DNA from: Paraburkholderia sediminicola
GTDB taxonomy: Bacteria; Pseudomonadota; Gammaproteobacteria; Burkholderiales; Burkholderiaceae
Length of the DNA: 64,000 nucleotides
Direction of reading: 5' to 3'
NCBI RefSeq assembly: GCF_902859805.1
Contig: NZ_CADIKC010000014.1
Location: 62,001 to 126,000, forward strand
Both the position numbers and the translations under genes were made by a program. The number at the start of each line of letters is the position of its first letter. Position 1 is the stretch's first letter. Positions 9,198-16,973 of this stretch are shown here, in pieces. The notes below the pieces were generated by a model. The model searched no databases and had not been told where the DNA came from. It saw only the letters and a list, made by a program, of their open reading frames with translations.

Positions 9198-9232
9198 ATT
9201 GCCGTCCAATTCGCCGCTGTGAAGACGGCAAT
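9198..9232. promoter_or_regulatory. Palindromic operator between betC and its LysR regulator
   Basis: A perfect 9-bp inverted repeat ATTGCCGTC-N17-GACGGCAAT lies in the 152-bp divergent gap, starting 27 bases before the LysR start codon. It is long enough for LysR half-site contacts and is positioned for autoregulation plus control of betC. Binding by the adjacent regulator is inferred. Confidence 0.55.
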
Positions 9233-9258
9233 TCGTTATGTGCCTATAAGGGGGGCTT

Positions 9259-10185
9259 ATGTCGAGGCAGGATCGCTTGCCGCCAATGCAGGCGCTGACG
9301 ATGTTCGAATCCGCAGCGCGTCTCGCGAGCTTCACGGCGGCTGCACGCGAGCTGGGCTCGACGCAGCCGGCGGTTAGTCAGCGCGTAGTGCAACTCGAAG
9401 AAGCACTCGGTGTGCCGTTGTTCGAACGCGGCCATCGCGGCGTCACGTTGACGGAAGATGGTGTGCGCCTCTTCGAAGCAGTGCGCAACGCCCTCGACAC
9501 CATCCGCCTCGCCACCGCCGAGATCCGCGCGCGGCGCACGCCGCAAACCCTTACGCTCTCCACCGACTTCGGTTTCGCGACCTACTGGCTGATGCCGCGG
9601 CTTTCGCAATTCAAGGCGCTGATGCCGGACGTCGACGTCAAGATCATCACGTCGCAGAGCGTATTCGATCCAGCGCGCGATCCATCGCACGATCAGACGG
9701 ACATTGCGATTGCGTTCGGCGATGAAGATGCGGACTTGAGCGCGCGAGGCGCGCTCAAGCTATTTCCTGAGCGCGTCACGCCGGTGTGCAGTCCGGTTTT
9801 TCTCGCGGCGCACCCGCAATTGCGCGCGCCGTCAGACCTGTTGAGCTTGCCGCTGCTGCATCTGGAACCGACCCAGCCGGCACGCTGGCTGTCGTGGGCC
9901 GACTGGTTCGCGGCTCAAGGTCTGGATGCACCGGCCGCACATCGCGGCATCACGTTCAACAGCTTTACGCTCGTAGCCCACGCGGCGATCATGGGCCAGG
10001 GCATCGCGCTTGGGTGGGCGCCACTGGTCGACGAACTGCTTGCCACGGGGCAGCTCGTCGAACTGTTTGACACGCCTGTCGTGACCGGGCGCGGCTATCT
10101 GCTCGTCACGCAGCGCGCGGCAACACCGGCGGTCAGCGCCTTTCGCCAATGGCTGCTCGGCGAATGTGGGTTCGATGCCGAGTGA
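9259..10185 (+). CDS. LysR-type regulator of choline-sulfate use
   Basis: LysR-family regulator of 308 residues. The N-terminal winged helix-turn-helix (about 10-65) includes ALTMFESAARLASFTAAARELGSTQPAVSQRV; the C-terminal periplasmic-binding-like effector domain follows. AGGGGGG lies just before the ATG at 9259. Divergence from betC is the standard arrangement for the choline-sulfate utilisation regulator, so choline sulfate or choline is the likely inducer. That assignment rests on context; the fold alone does not give the ligand. Confidence 0.9.
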   Translation: MSRQDRLPPMQALTMFESAARLASFTAAARELGSTQPAVSQRVVQLEEALGVPLFERGHRGVTLTEDGVRLFEAVRNALDTIRLATAEIRARRTPQTLTLSTDFGFATYWLMPRLSQFKALMPDVDVKIITSQSVFDPARDPSHDQTDIAIAFGDEDADLSARGALKLFPERVTPVCSPVFLAAHPQLRAPSDLLSLPLLHLEPTQPARWLSWADWFAAQGLDAPAAHRGITFNSFTLVAHAAIMGQGIALGWAPLVDELLATGQLVELFDTPVVTGRGYLLVTQRAATPAVSAFRQWLLGECGFDAE

Positions 10186-10210
10186 GCACGGCAAGCCGTC
10201 AATGCCGTGC
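10186..10210 (+). terminator. Hairpin just after the LysR gene
   Basis: GCACGGCA at 10186-10193 pairs perfectly with TGCCGTGC at 10203-10210 across a 9-nt loop, starting at the base after the stop codon. No T-run follows, so it is a weak or Rho-assisted terminator at best. Confidence 0.4.
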
Positions 10211-10351
10211 GCCACCGCCCCACCCTCCCCTGACGCTCCCATTCCAGCGCGACGGCGGTTAGCTTCTATCCCCCTGCACCGCTGATTTGCTCTACTGCGA
10301 TGATGCATGCCGCGCCCCGCGGCGTCGCCCTATTGCCTAAGTGGAGAGCGC

Positions 10352-11227
10352 ATGTCCGCCGATTCCCGTCCCGATCAACTGGTTCTCACCGTCGCCTGTC
10401 CGAGCGCAGCGGGCCAGGTTGCCGCCGTCGTCGGCTTTCTCGACCGGCATCATTGCTATATCGACGAACTGACCGTTTTCGACGACGACCTCAGCGAACG
10501 CTTTTTCGTACGCTGCGTGTTTCATGGCGTCGACACCAACGAGACCCTGCACATCGCGGCACTCAAGCGCGAATTCCAGTCGATCGCCGAACGCTTTCAG
10601 ATGACATGGGCGATGCATGACGTCGGCACACGGCCGAAAGTGCTGATCATGGTGTCGAAACTCGAACACTGTCTCGCCGATCTGCTGTTCCGCTGGCGCA
10701 TGGGCGAGCTGAAAATGGATATTGTCGGCATCGGCTCGAATCATCGCGATCTGGAGCCACTCGCGCAGCAGCACGGCTTGCCGTTCCACCATCTGCCGAT
10801 CAGCGCCGATACCAAGCCCCAACAGGAAGCGCGTTTGCTCGATCTGTTCGAGACCTCAGGCGCCGAGCTGATGATTCTTGCGCGCTACATGCAGATTCTC
10901 TCGGGCGAAACGAGCCGTGCGCTAGCGGCACGTGCGATCAACATCCACCATTCGTTTTTGCCCGGCTTCAAAGGCGCCAAGCCTTACCACCAGGCGCATA
11001 CGCGCGGCGTAAAACTGATCGGCGCAACCGCGCACTTCGTCACTGACGATCTCGACGAAGGTCCGATCATCGAACAGGTCGTGGAGCGCGTCGATCACTC
11101 GTACAGCCCCGACCGGCTGCTGGCGACGGGACGTGACGTCGAATGCATCACGCTTGCGCGGGCCGTGAAGGCGTTTATCGAGCGACGCGTATTTATCAAC
11201 GGCGATCGGACAGTCGTGCTGCAATAA
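10352..11227 (+). CDS. purU: Formyltetrahydrofolate deformylase
   Basis: Hydrolyses 10-formyl-tetrahydrofolate to formate and tetrahydrofolate, regenerating folate charged by sarcosine oxidase and SHMT. An N-terminal ACT domain (about 10-90) precedes the formyltransferase-like catalytic domain, with the Asn-His-Asp set visible in INIHHSFLPGFKGAKPYHQA and FVTDDLDEGPIIEQ. Length 291 residues, normal for PurU. MSADSRP (10352) is preferred because GGAGAG lies about seven bases upstream; the longer frame start has no such site. It stands alone between the sulfate and betaine genes but belongs to the same one-carbon economy. Confidence 0.95.
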   Translation: MSADSRPDQLVLTVACPSAAGQVAAVVGFLDRHHCYIDELTVFDDDLSERFFVRCVFHGVDTNETLHIAALKREFQSIAERFQMTWAMHDVGTRPKVLIMVSKLEHCLADLLFRWRMGELKMDIVGIGSNHRDLEPLAQQHGLPFHHLPISADTKPQQEARLLDLFETSGAELMILARYMQILSGETSRALAARAINIHHSFLPGFKGAKPYHQAHTRGVKLIGATAHFVTDDLDEGPIIEQVVERVDHSYSPDRLLATGRDVECITLARAVKAFIERRVFINGDRTVVLQ

Positions 11228-11230
11228 AAA

Positions 11231-11252
11231 AACGCCGCTGAAAAGCGGCGTT
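11231..11252. terminator. Bidirectional intrinsic terminator, purU / betaine-binding protein
   Basis: AACGCCGCT at 11231-11239 pairs with AGCGGCGTT at 11244-11252 around a 4-nt loop. Seven A residues precede it on the plus strand and give a U-tract to minus-strand transcripts; on the plus side only TTCTCTG follows. It separates two convergent genes. Confidence 0.85.
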
Positions 11253-11320
11253 CTCTGTCGTACGTGTCGTACGAGTTGCCGCTCAAAACAAGCGGCAACT
11301 CACCCACGTGAAATACGAAA

Positions 11321-12178
11321 TCACTTCACCCAGCTATCCACACGATCTCCGTGCGCGCTGATCCACGCATCGGCAGCAGCCGTCGGCTTCTCGCCGTTCT
11401 GCGTCGCCAGCATCACGCTGTCGATCTCGCCTGGTTTCCATTGAAACTTCTTGAGGAACGCGACGACCGTGGGCGCCTTCGTCGCCAGTTCGGGATTCAC
11501 GACGCTATCCACGTGCTCCGCTTCGCCGAACACCTTCTTCGGATCCTCGAGGAATTTGAGCTTGTACTTCGCGAACATCCAGTGCGGCTTCCAGCCGGTG
11601 ACGATGATCGGCTTGCTCGCCGCTTCCGAACGCGCCAGTTCAGCGGTCATCGCGCTGCCCGAACTCGGCATCAGCTGATAGTCGAGCCCGTAGGCCTTGA
11701 TCGCCTCGCTGGTTTTCTGCATCACACCTGCGCCGGCATCGATACCGACAATACGCGAGCCGAATTCCGTTTTCTTCGCTTCGAGATCTCCGACGCTCTT
11801 CACGTCGGCGTTGTCCGGCACAATCAGGCCGATCTTCGCATCATTGAAGTTGGGACCCAGGTCGACGACTTTATCCTTGAAGTTGTTCCAGTACGCGCCG
11901 TGCGTGACCGGCAGCCATGCGGACAGCGTCGCGTCGAGGTCGCCGCGCGCCACGCCTTGCCACATCACACCGGCCGCGACCGGCACGAGCTGCACCTGAT
12001 AGCCGAGGCGCTTTTCGATCACGCGCGCGGCGACATTTGTGGTTGCAACGCTGTCGTCCCAACCCTCCACATAGCCGATCTTGATGGTCGGCTTGGTATC
12101 GGCCGACACACTCACGCTGCTTGCCGTCAGCGCCGCACTCAATGCGGTCAACACGAATATCTTTCTGATCAGTCTCAT
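11321..12178 (-). CDS. Glycine betaine ABC transporter substrate-binding protein
   Basis: Periplasmic OpuAC-type binding protein of 285 residues with a signal peptide (about 1-26, ending SVSA-DTK). Trp-rich ligand segments characteristic of betaine binders are seen: GWDDSVATT, SAWLPVTHGAYW and GWKPHWMF. It lies 138 bp downstream of gbcB on the same strand with a strong site (GGAGAAGG) before the ATG. Its own tandem operator-like element at 12261-12286 suggests separate induction. There is no permease or ATPase beside it. It is less related to the two ChoX-like proteins than they are to each other. Confidence 0.88.
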   Translation of the reverse strand: MRLIRKIFVLTALSAALTASSVSVSADTKPTIKIGYVEGWDDSVATTNVAARVIEKRLGYQVQLVPVAAGVMWQGVARGDLDATLSAWLPVTHGAYWNNFKDKVVDLGPNFNDAKIGLIVPDNADVKSVGDLEAKKTEFGSRIVGIDAGAGVMQKTSEAIKAYGLDYQLMPSSGSAMTAELARSEAASKPIIVTGWKPHWMFAKYKLKFLEDPKKVFGEAEHVDSVVNPELATKAPTVVAFLKKFQWKPGEIDSVMLATQNGEKPTAAADAWISAHGDRVDSWVK

Positions 12179-12260
12179 CGCCCTTCTCCCGTTCGCCGTC
12201 CAAAACTACCCATTGAGCATTTAGAATCGCTAACCAGAATTGCCGGGTAGCGTTGTTTTC

Positions 12261-12286
12261 CGACATCCAGTTGTCCGCAGGCGACT
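12261..12286 (-). promoter_or_regulatory. Tandem CGAC(A/T) direct repeat, 21-bp spacing, upstream of the betaine-binding protein
   Basis: CGACA at 12261-12265 and CGACT at 12282-12286 are 21 bp apart, 83-108 bases upstream of the start codon at 12178. A possible -10 hexamer (TTCTAA on the minus strand, 12221-12226) lies 35 bp from the proximal copy, almost the distance seen at choV. Direct half-sites two helical turns apart are typical of AraC-family operators. Confidence 0.45.
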
Positions 12287-12316
12287 TCGACAGAAAGTAG
12301 CGGCCCCGCTCTTGTC

Positions 12317-13585
12317 TTACTTATCGACGACGAGATCGCTCAACGGCTTGCTGCAGCACAGCAGCACCATGCCCTGATCGACTTCGCGCTGACGAATCCC
12401 GCCAGCGTGTTTCATTGCGACTTCACCGGACACCAGCTTCACCTTGCAAGTGCCACACATGCCCTGGGTGCATGAGGATGGGAGCCGTATGCCGGCTTTC
12501 TTCGCCGCATCGAGTACATGCTGGCCGCTGCCGCATTCGATTTCGCGATTGCTTTTGGCGAAGCTCACCTTGAATGTCGTTTCAATTTCCGCCGGCGTGA
12601 CTGGCACCTGCGCGGGTGCAAATCCCGCCGCGTGATCACGCGCTTCAATAAAGCTCTCCGCGCTAGCTGTGGGAGCCTGCAACGCATCGCCGACATGCGC
12701 GGTAGTCAATTGCGCAGCTACTTCACTGATCGTCTCGAACGAGAAGCTTTCCTCGTGGTAGTGGCTGCGATCGAAGCCGCCTTCGTCCAGCAGGTGACGG
12801 ACCGCCTGCATATACGGCGCCGGACCGCAGGTGAAGATCTCACGATCGAGAAAATCCGGCGCGATGAGCTTAAGCAGCGGCAACGTCAGAAAACCGGTGA
12901 CACCTGGCCAGTTCGTGCGCGCACCGACCCGCTCACAGACAAACGCTGTGCGGAAATTGGCCTGATTCGATGCAATCAGATCGAGTTCGCGCGCGAAGAT
13001 AATGTCGTCCGGCGTGCGCGCGCTGTGCACAAAGACGATGTCGCTATCATCGCCAAGCTCGTGATGCGCGCGGCTCATCGACATCAGCGGCGTAACCCCA
13101 GAGCCCGCGGACAGGAACAGAAACTTGCGCGCCGGATGGCGCGCACAGGTGAACTCGCCGGACGGCCCCAGCACACGAACCTGCGTACCCGCGTGCAGAT
13201 TGTCGTGCAGCCAGTTCGACACCTTGCCACCCGGCACGCGCTTCACGGTGATGGAGATGGTGTGCGGACGCGTGGGCGGCGAGGAGATCGTATAGCAACG
13301 ATTCACGGCTTCGCCATCGATCTCCAACTCCAGCGTGATGAACTGCCCTGGCTCGAACACGAACGCCCGCTCGGACGGTGCGCGAAAGAAAAAGCTCTTG
13401 ACGTCGTGCGTTTCCTGGCGGACCTGGCAGCACACCAGCGTCTCGTCGGTATCGCTGTTCCAACGCGCCGGCAACGTCTCCCAGAACCGCGGTTGCGTCA
13501 CCCGGCTCGAAGTTTCGCGGCTCGACACCTCGCGGTTTGGAGCCTGCTCGGGGCTGAGCTGAAGCGTCGCCTGATCGCGCATCAT
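12317..13585 (-). CDS. gbcB: Glycine betaine demethylase, reductase subunit
   Basis: Electron-transfer partner of the Rieske oxygenase GbcA: NAD(P)H to FAD to a [2Fe-2S] ferredoxin domain. A ferredoxin-reductase FAD domain (flavin motif RCYTISSP) is followed by an NAD domain (LSAGSGVTPLMSM, EIFTCGPAPYM). The C-terminal plant-type ferredoxin has Cys at about 372, 377, 380 and 410. Length 422 residues, normal for the family. It directly follows gbcA on the same strand with a 33-bp gap, as the last gene of the demethylation operon. Cytoplasmic. Confidence 0.93.
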   Translation of the reverse strand: MMRDQATLQLSPEQAPNREVSSRETSSRVTQPRFWETLPARWNSDTDETLVCCQVRQETHDVKSFFFRAPSERAFVFEPGQFITLELEIDGEAVNRCYTISSPPTRPHTISITVKRVPGGKVSNWLHDNLHAGTQVRVLGPSGEFTCARHPARKFLFLSAGSGVTPLMSMSRAHHELGDDSDIVFVHSARTPDDIIFARELDLIASNQANFRTAFVCERVGARTNWPGVTGFLTLPLLKLIAPDFLDREIFTCGPAPYMQAVRHLLDEGGFDRSHYHEESFSFETISEVAAQLTTAHVGDALQAPTASAESFIEARDHAAGFAPAQVPVTPAEIETTFKVSFAKSNREIECGSGQHVLDAAKKAGIRLPSSCTQGMCGTCKVKLVSGEVAMKHAGGIRQREVDQGMVLLCCSKPLSDLVVDK

Positions 13586-13618
13586 TATTTTCTCCCGCTC
13601 CTGGTTGCGGTATCGCGC

Positions 13619-14929
13619 TCAGCGCATGAACGACACGACTTTTTCGCCGTGGGAAACCGGCGTGTCGCCGGCATCATGGGTTTGGGGCGTATTGCTGTAT
13701 TCCGCCATACGGCCGATGTACCACTCGCAGAACTTCTCGACGAGACCTTCGGTGAACGGCGAATACGGACCCGGTTCGTAAGCGCTGCTGGTTGCGCCGC
13801 GTTGCGAGTACTCCACCAGCGCCCGATCCTGATCATTGGTGGCGCGCCACACGGCCGTGAGGTTGTTCACGTCGTAATCGATGCCTTCGCGTGCATCCTT
13901 GTGGACAAGCCACTTGGTGCGCACCAGTGTCTTACCCGCCGACAACGGAATCACCGAAAAGCTGACGATATGATCGCTCATGAAGTGGTGCCACGAATTC
14001 GGCTGCGTCCAGAACGAGAGGCCACCGAGGTCGGCCTGCTCGAAACCACCGAGCAACTTCTTCGAGGCCACCTTCGCATCCATGGTCTGCGATTCGCCGT
14101 CGCGATCGAGCGGCAGGCGTTGCGTGCGAAAGCCCGTCACCAGATCCGCCAGGCGGTCGATTTCCGCCGACGGCAGTTTCATCGCCTCCCATTGCGCGGT
14201 ACGGCGCGCCACGGTCTCCTCGAACGCGGCCATGCCTTCTTCGTTGGCGGGCGTACGTTGATAGCCGAAGCCGTATTCGTAAAGCGAAATCGTCAGTTCA
14301 GGATGGTTCGCAACGCAGTGGTAGCACTCGCGATTGTTCTCCATCGTGAGCTTCCAGTTGCCCTCTTCGATGATGTCGATCGACGCCGCGACCTTGCAGC
14401 CCGCGAGATCGTGCGGCAATAGATACGGTTCCATCGCGGCGCGCATTACGGCGAAGTCGGCGGGCGGTTCGTCCGCGAGACAGATGAAGATCAGACCGGC
14501 GAGATTCTGGAGGTGCACCGCTTTCAGGCTGTGTTTGCAGCGGTCGAACTGATCGCCCATATGCTCGGCGAACATCAGATCGCCGTTCAGGTTGTAGGTC
14601 CAGCTGTGATACGGGCAGACGATATTGCCAAGCGAACCCTTGTCCGTATTACACAAACGCGCGCCACGATGCCGGCAAACGTTATGGAACGCCCGCACCT
14701 GCATGTCGTCGTCGCGTACGATCAGAATCGAATCGTTACCGATTTCCACCGTGATGTAGTCGCCCGGCTCGGGAACGTCCGGTTCCACCGCCACCTGAAT
14801 CCAGTGCTTGCGGAAAATCGCCTCCATGTCGAGCGCGAAAATTTCCTCGCCCGTATAGAACGGCGCTTCCAGCGTGTGATTCTTTTTGCGGCGTTCGATC
14901 ATTGCGCGAACGTCTGCCGAAACTTTCAT
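13619..14929 (-). CDS. gbcA: Glycine betaine demethylase, Rieske oxygenase subunit
   Basis: Oxygenase component that removes one methyl group of glycine betaine as formaldehyde, giving dimethylglycine. Rieske [2Fe-2S] ligands are Cys85, His87, Cys105 and His108 (CRHRGARL ... CPYHSW). The catalytic domain carries the mononuclear-iron segment ENNRECYHCVANHPEL. Length 436 residues. It is immediately upstream of gbcB, its reductase, and 73 bp downstream of etfB. That gap contains palindromic hairpins, so internal processing or a secondary promoter is possible. The formaldehyde released is the substrate for fdhA. Confidence 0.95.
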   Translation of the reverse strand: MKVSADVRAMIERRKKNHTLEAPFYTGEEIFALDMEAIFRKHWIQVAVEPDVPEPGDYITVEIGNDSILIVRDDDMQVRAFHNVCRHRGARLCNTDKGSLGNIVCPYHSWTYNLNGDLMFAEHMGDQFDRCKHSLKAVHLQNLAGLIFICLADEPPADFAVMRAAMEPYLLPHDLAGCKVAASIDIIEEGNWKLTMENNRECYHCVANHPELTISLYEYGFGYQRTPANEEGMAAFEETVARRTAQWEAMKLPSAEIDRLADLVTGFRTQRLPLDRDGESQTMDAKVASKKLLGGFEQADLGGLSFWTQPNSWHHFMSDHIVSFSVIPLSAGKTLVRTKWLVHKDAREGIDYDVNNLTAVWRATNDQDRALVEYSQRGATSSAYEPGPYSPFTEGLVEKFCEWYIGRMAEYSNTPQTHDAGDTPVSHGEKVVSFMR

Positions 14930-14953
14930 TGTGTGCTCCGTTGCATGTCACGT

Positions 14954-14978
14954 CTGGCGCTGCGCCAGGCCCTCCTGG
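14954..14978. repeat. Overlapping palindromes in the etfB-gbcA gap
   Basis: A 15-bp palindrome CTGGCGC-T-GCGCCAG (14954-14968) overlaps a second inverted repeat CCAGG-N4-CCTGG (14965-14978). On the transcript these form mutually exclusive hairpins just upstream of the gbcA ribosome-binding site. They may stabilise or process the operon mRNA; no function is proven. Confidence 0.45.
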
Positions 14979-15002
14979 TCGCATGCTGGCCCGAACCGGA
15001 AA

Positions 15003-15794
15003 TCAGTAATCCACGAGTTGATGCTCGCGCAAATACGCGAGGATCACTTGTGCTTTTTCGACGGAACTCCCTTCAATTACGACGCTGCCGCCACGGCTTT
15101 CGGTCGTCGTCGCCGAGAGCATGCGAGCATGCCCTGAGCGCTTTTCGGCGGCGGCGAGACGCACCGGCTTGGCGGTCGCGGGACGGGTGGTCCACGCGGG
15201 TTCGTCGGGGTTGGCGGCGGGCGGCCTTCCGGGCGTTGTTGTGGCAACCGGACGGATCGTGCCTTCGCGCAGCCTTGCATAGGCGTAGCTCGGCGCCGTA
15301 TTGGCCATCGGATGCACCGCAATCAAGGCCGGTAACCGCACTTCGACACGGCGGCGTAAGCCTTTCGGCATGAATTGCCGGACTTCGGCGCAGCCGTCGC
15401 GAATCGTCAGATCAACCGCTGCGCCGACCAGTGGCATCTCGAGCGCACTCGCTACTTGATACGGCAGCATGCCGCTATCGAAGGCGCCTTCCGCGCGGGT
15501 GCCGGTCAATACGAGGTCGTAGCCTTGCAAACGCGTGCCGAGCGGCGCTATCGCATCGCCCTGGAATTCAGGCGTTGCCGGAACCTCCAGCACCTCGACA
15601 GTGCGCGCGCCGAGTGCCAGATATTCCTTGAGCGCGGGGTTCGACGGGTCGCCCGCGTGCAGCACGTCGAGCGTCGCGCCGTGCGTTTTGGCGAGCGCGA
15701 GCGCGATCGTCAGCGCCGCGGCGTCGTTACGGCTGTAGCGCGCCGTGCCGCTGACCGGGTGCCGCCCCACGGAGACCAGTACGGCGATTTTCAT
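15003..15794 (-). CDS. etfB: Electron transfer flavoprotein, beta-type subunit of the dimethylglycine demethylase system
   Basis: ETF beta/FixA-like protein of 263 residues. It begins MKIAVLVSVGRHPVSG, has the alternating alpha/beta nucleotide-binding fold, and carries a low-complexity Pro/Thr/Ala-rich stretch around 185-215 that standard EtfB lacks. Its start codon overlaps the etfA stop by four bases (ATGA), showing translational coupling. By context it forms a dedicated heterodimer with the neighbouring EtfA to take electrons from DgcA/DgcB to the respiratory chain. It is divergent from housekeeping EtfB, so family assignment is good but cofactor content is inferred. Confidence 0.85.
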   Translation of the reverse strand: MKIAVLVSVGRHPVSGTARYSRNDAAALTIALALAKTHGATLDVLHAGDPSNPALKEYLALGARTVEVLEVPATPEFQGDAIAPLGTRLQGYDLVLTGTRAEGAFDSGMLPYQVASALEMPLVGAAVDLTIRDGCAEVRQFMPKGLRRRVEVRLPALIAVHPMANTAPSYAYARLREGTIRPVATTTPGRPPAANPDEPAWTTRPATAKPVRLAAAEKRSGHARMLSATTTESRGGSVVIEGSSVEKAQVILAYLREHQLVDY

Positions 15795-16969
15795 GCAAGC
15801 GCTCCTTCCGCAACAGCCGTTGAATTCAATAACGCAGCCCCCGTGCCGCGAGCCGTGCGTGCAGCCGCCGCGGCTTCATTCAGCGCCGCAATGGTTTCCT
15901 GCGCGTCGGCGATGACGGTCAGATTCGCGCGTTTGGCGATTGGCGCGCTGGCGTCGAGATTCACCGCGATCACGTGCCGGCAATCCTTGATGCCCTGCAA
16001 ATGCTGAACGGCGCCGGAAATGCCGAACGCGATATAAACGCTCGCTTCAACGGTCTTGCCGGTGGCGCCAATCTGCTTGTCACGGGTGAACTTACCGTCG
16101 TCCACCGCGACGCGGCTTGCACCGATCGCAGCGCCTAGCGTGGTCGCAAGACGTTCGAACGCGGGCACATCGCTAACGCCATTGCCCGCCGAAACGATGA
16201 AATCCGCTTCTTCGAGCGCGAGCTGGGCGGCGTCGATTTCCTCGATGCCAAGATCGCGCACGACGCCTTTGGACGATGCCGGCTCGCCATCGAAACGCCA
16301 CACCACTCGCTCGCCCGCGCCCACGAACGGCAGCTTCGGATCGACCGCATTCGGTGCAAGCAACACAACCTCCGGCAGCGCGCGTACGGCGAACGCTGTA
16401 TTCGTCTGAATATAAACAGCGACATGGGCCGCATCGATCTCGATGACATGCGTCGCGACGCTCGCGTTCGCGGCTGCCGCATAACGGCGGCCGAGGTCGC
16501 CGTCACCGGTGGCGTTGTCGGGCAGGAAAATGTGAGCCGGCGCATAGGCGGCGACGCACGCAGCCAGTGCGTTCAGCTCGTCCAGCGGCGCGAAAACACG
16601 GCGGTCGAACATTGGCAACTCGATCAGCTTGTCGGCGCCGAGTGCGGCGGCGTCGCCGCTGAACTCACCGAATACGAGCAGTACGACTTCGGTTGTCGCG
16701 TCCGCGATCAACGCGGCGGCGGCCAGAGTCTGGCGCGCGTGATCGTCGAGCGCGCCGCGGTCCGCGTGAGCGGCTACCAGCAGAACACGCTGCGCCGCAG
16801 CCGTCGTGCGGCGCGGTTTTGCGTGCTCGCGATGCGTCGACCCCGTCGAACCATGCGCTGCCAGTTCCGTCGAGCCGGCAACAGCCGTCGCGCCGAGCGT
16901 AATGCGCCTGAGCCCTTCAGCCGTAATCGTGAACGGCCGGCGCGGATCGATTCGTTTGAGATTGTTCAT
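15791..16969 (-). CDS. etfA: Electron transfer flavoprotein, alpha-type subunit of the dimethylglycine demethylase system
   Basis: ETF alpha/FixB-like protein of 392 residues. The C-terminal FAD-binding domain is recognisable: a segment VSAGNGVSD, VDDGKFTRDKQIGATGKTV, then YIAFGISGAVQHLQGIKD and VIAVNLDASAPI, the usual FAD-domain signature. MNNLKRID (16969) is the preferred start; it lies five bases past the dgcB stop at 16974. Gene order dgcA-dgcB-etfA-etfB shows a dedicated electron carrier for dimethylglycine oxidation. Confidence 0.88.
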   Translation of the reverse strand: MNNLKRIDPRRPFTITAEGLRRITLGATAVAGSTELAAHGSTGSTHREHAKPRRTTAAAQRVLLVAAHADRGALDDHARQTLAAAALIADATTEVVLLVFGEFSGDAAALGADKLIELPMFDRRVFAPLDELNALAACVAAYAPAHIFLPDNATGDGDLGRRYAAAANASVATHVIEIDAAHVAVYIQTNTAFAVRALPEVVLLAPNAVDPKLPFVGAGERVVWRFDGEPASSKGVVRDLGIEEIDAAQLALEEADFIVSAGNGVSDVPAFERLATTLGAAIGASRVAVDDGKFTRDKQIGATGKTVEASVYIAFGISGAVQHLQGIKDCRHVIAVNLDASAPIAKRANLTVIADAQETIAALNEAAAAARTARGTGAALLNSTAVAEGALA

Positions 16970-16973
16970 GGCC

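Noticed and set aside
12518..14422. Long plus-strand open frame of 634 codons opposite gbcB and gbcA
   Set aside because: It lies wholly antisense to two well-identified genes, has Arg/His-rich composition typical of the antisense frame in GC-rich DNA, and matches no family.
15059..15084. CGACG repeated at 21 bp inside the 3' end of etfB, 130 bases upstream of gbcA
   Set aside because: It resembles the pathway operator spacing, but it lies in coding sequence where CGAC is common and lacks the A of the core; probably coincidence.
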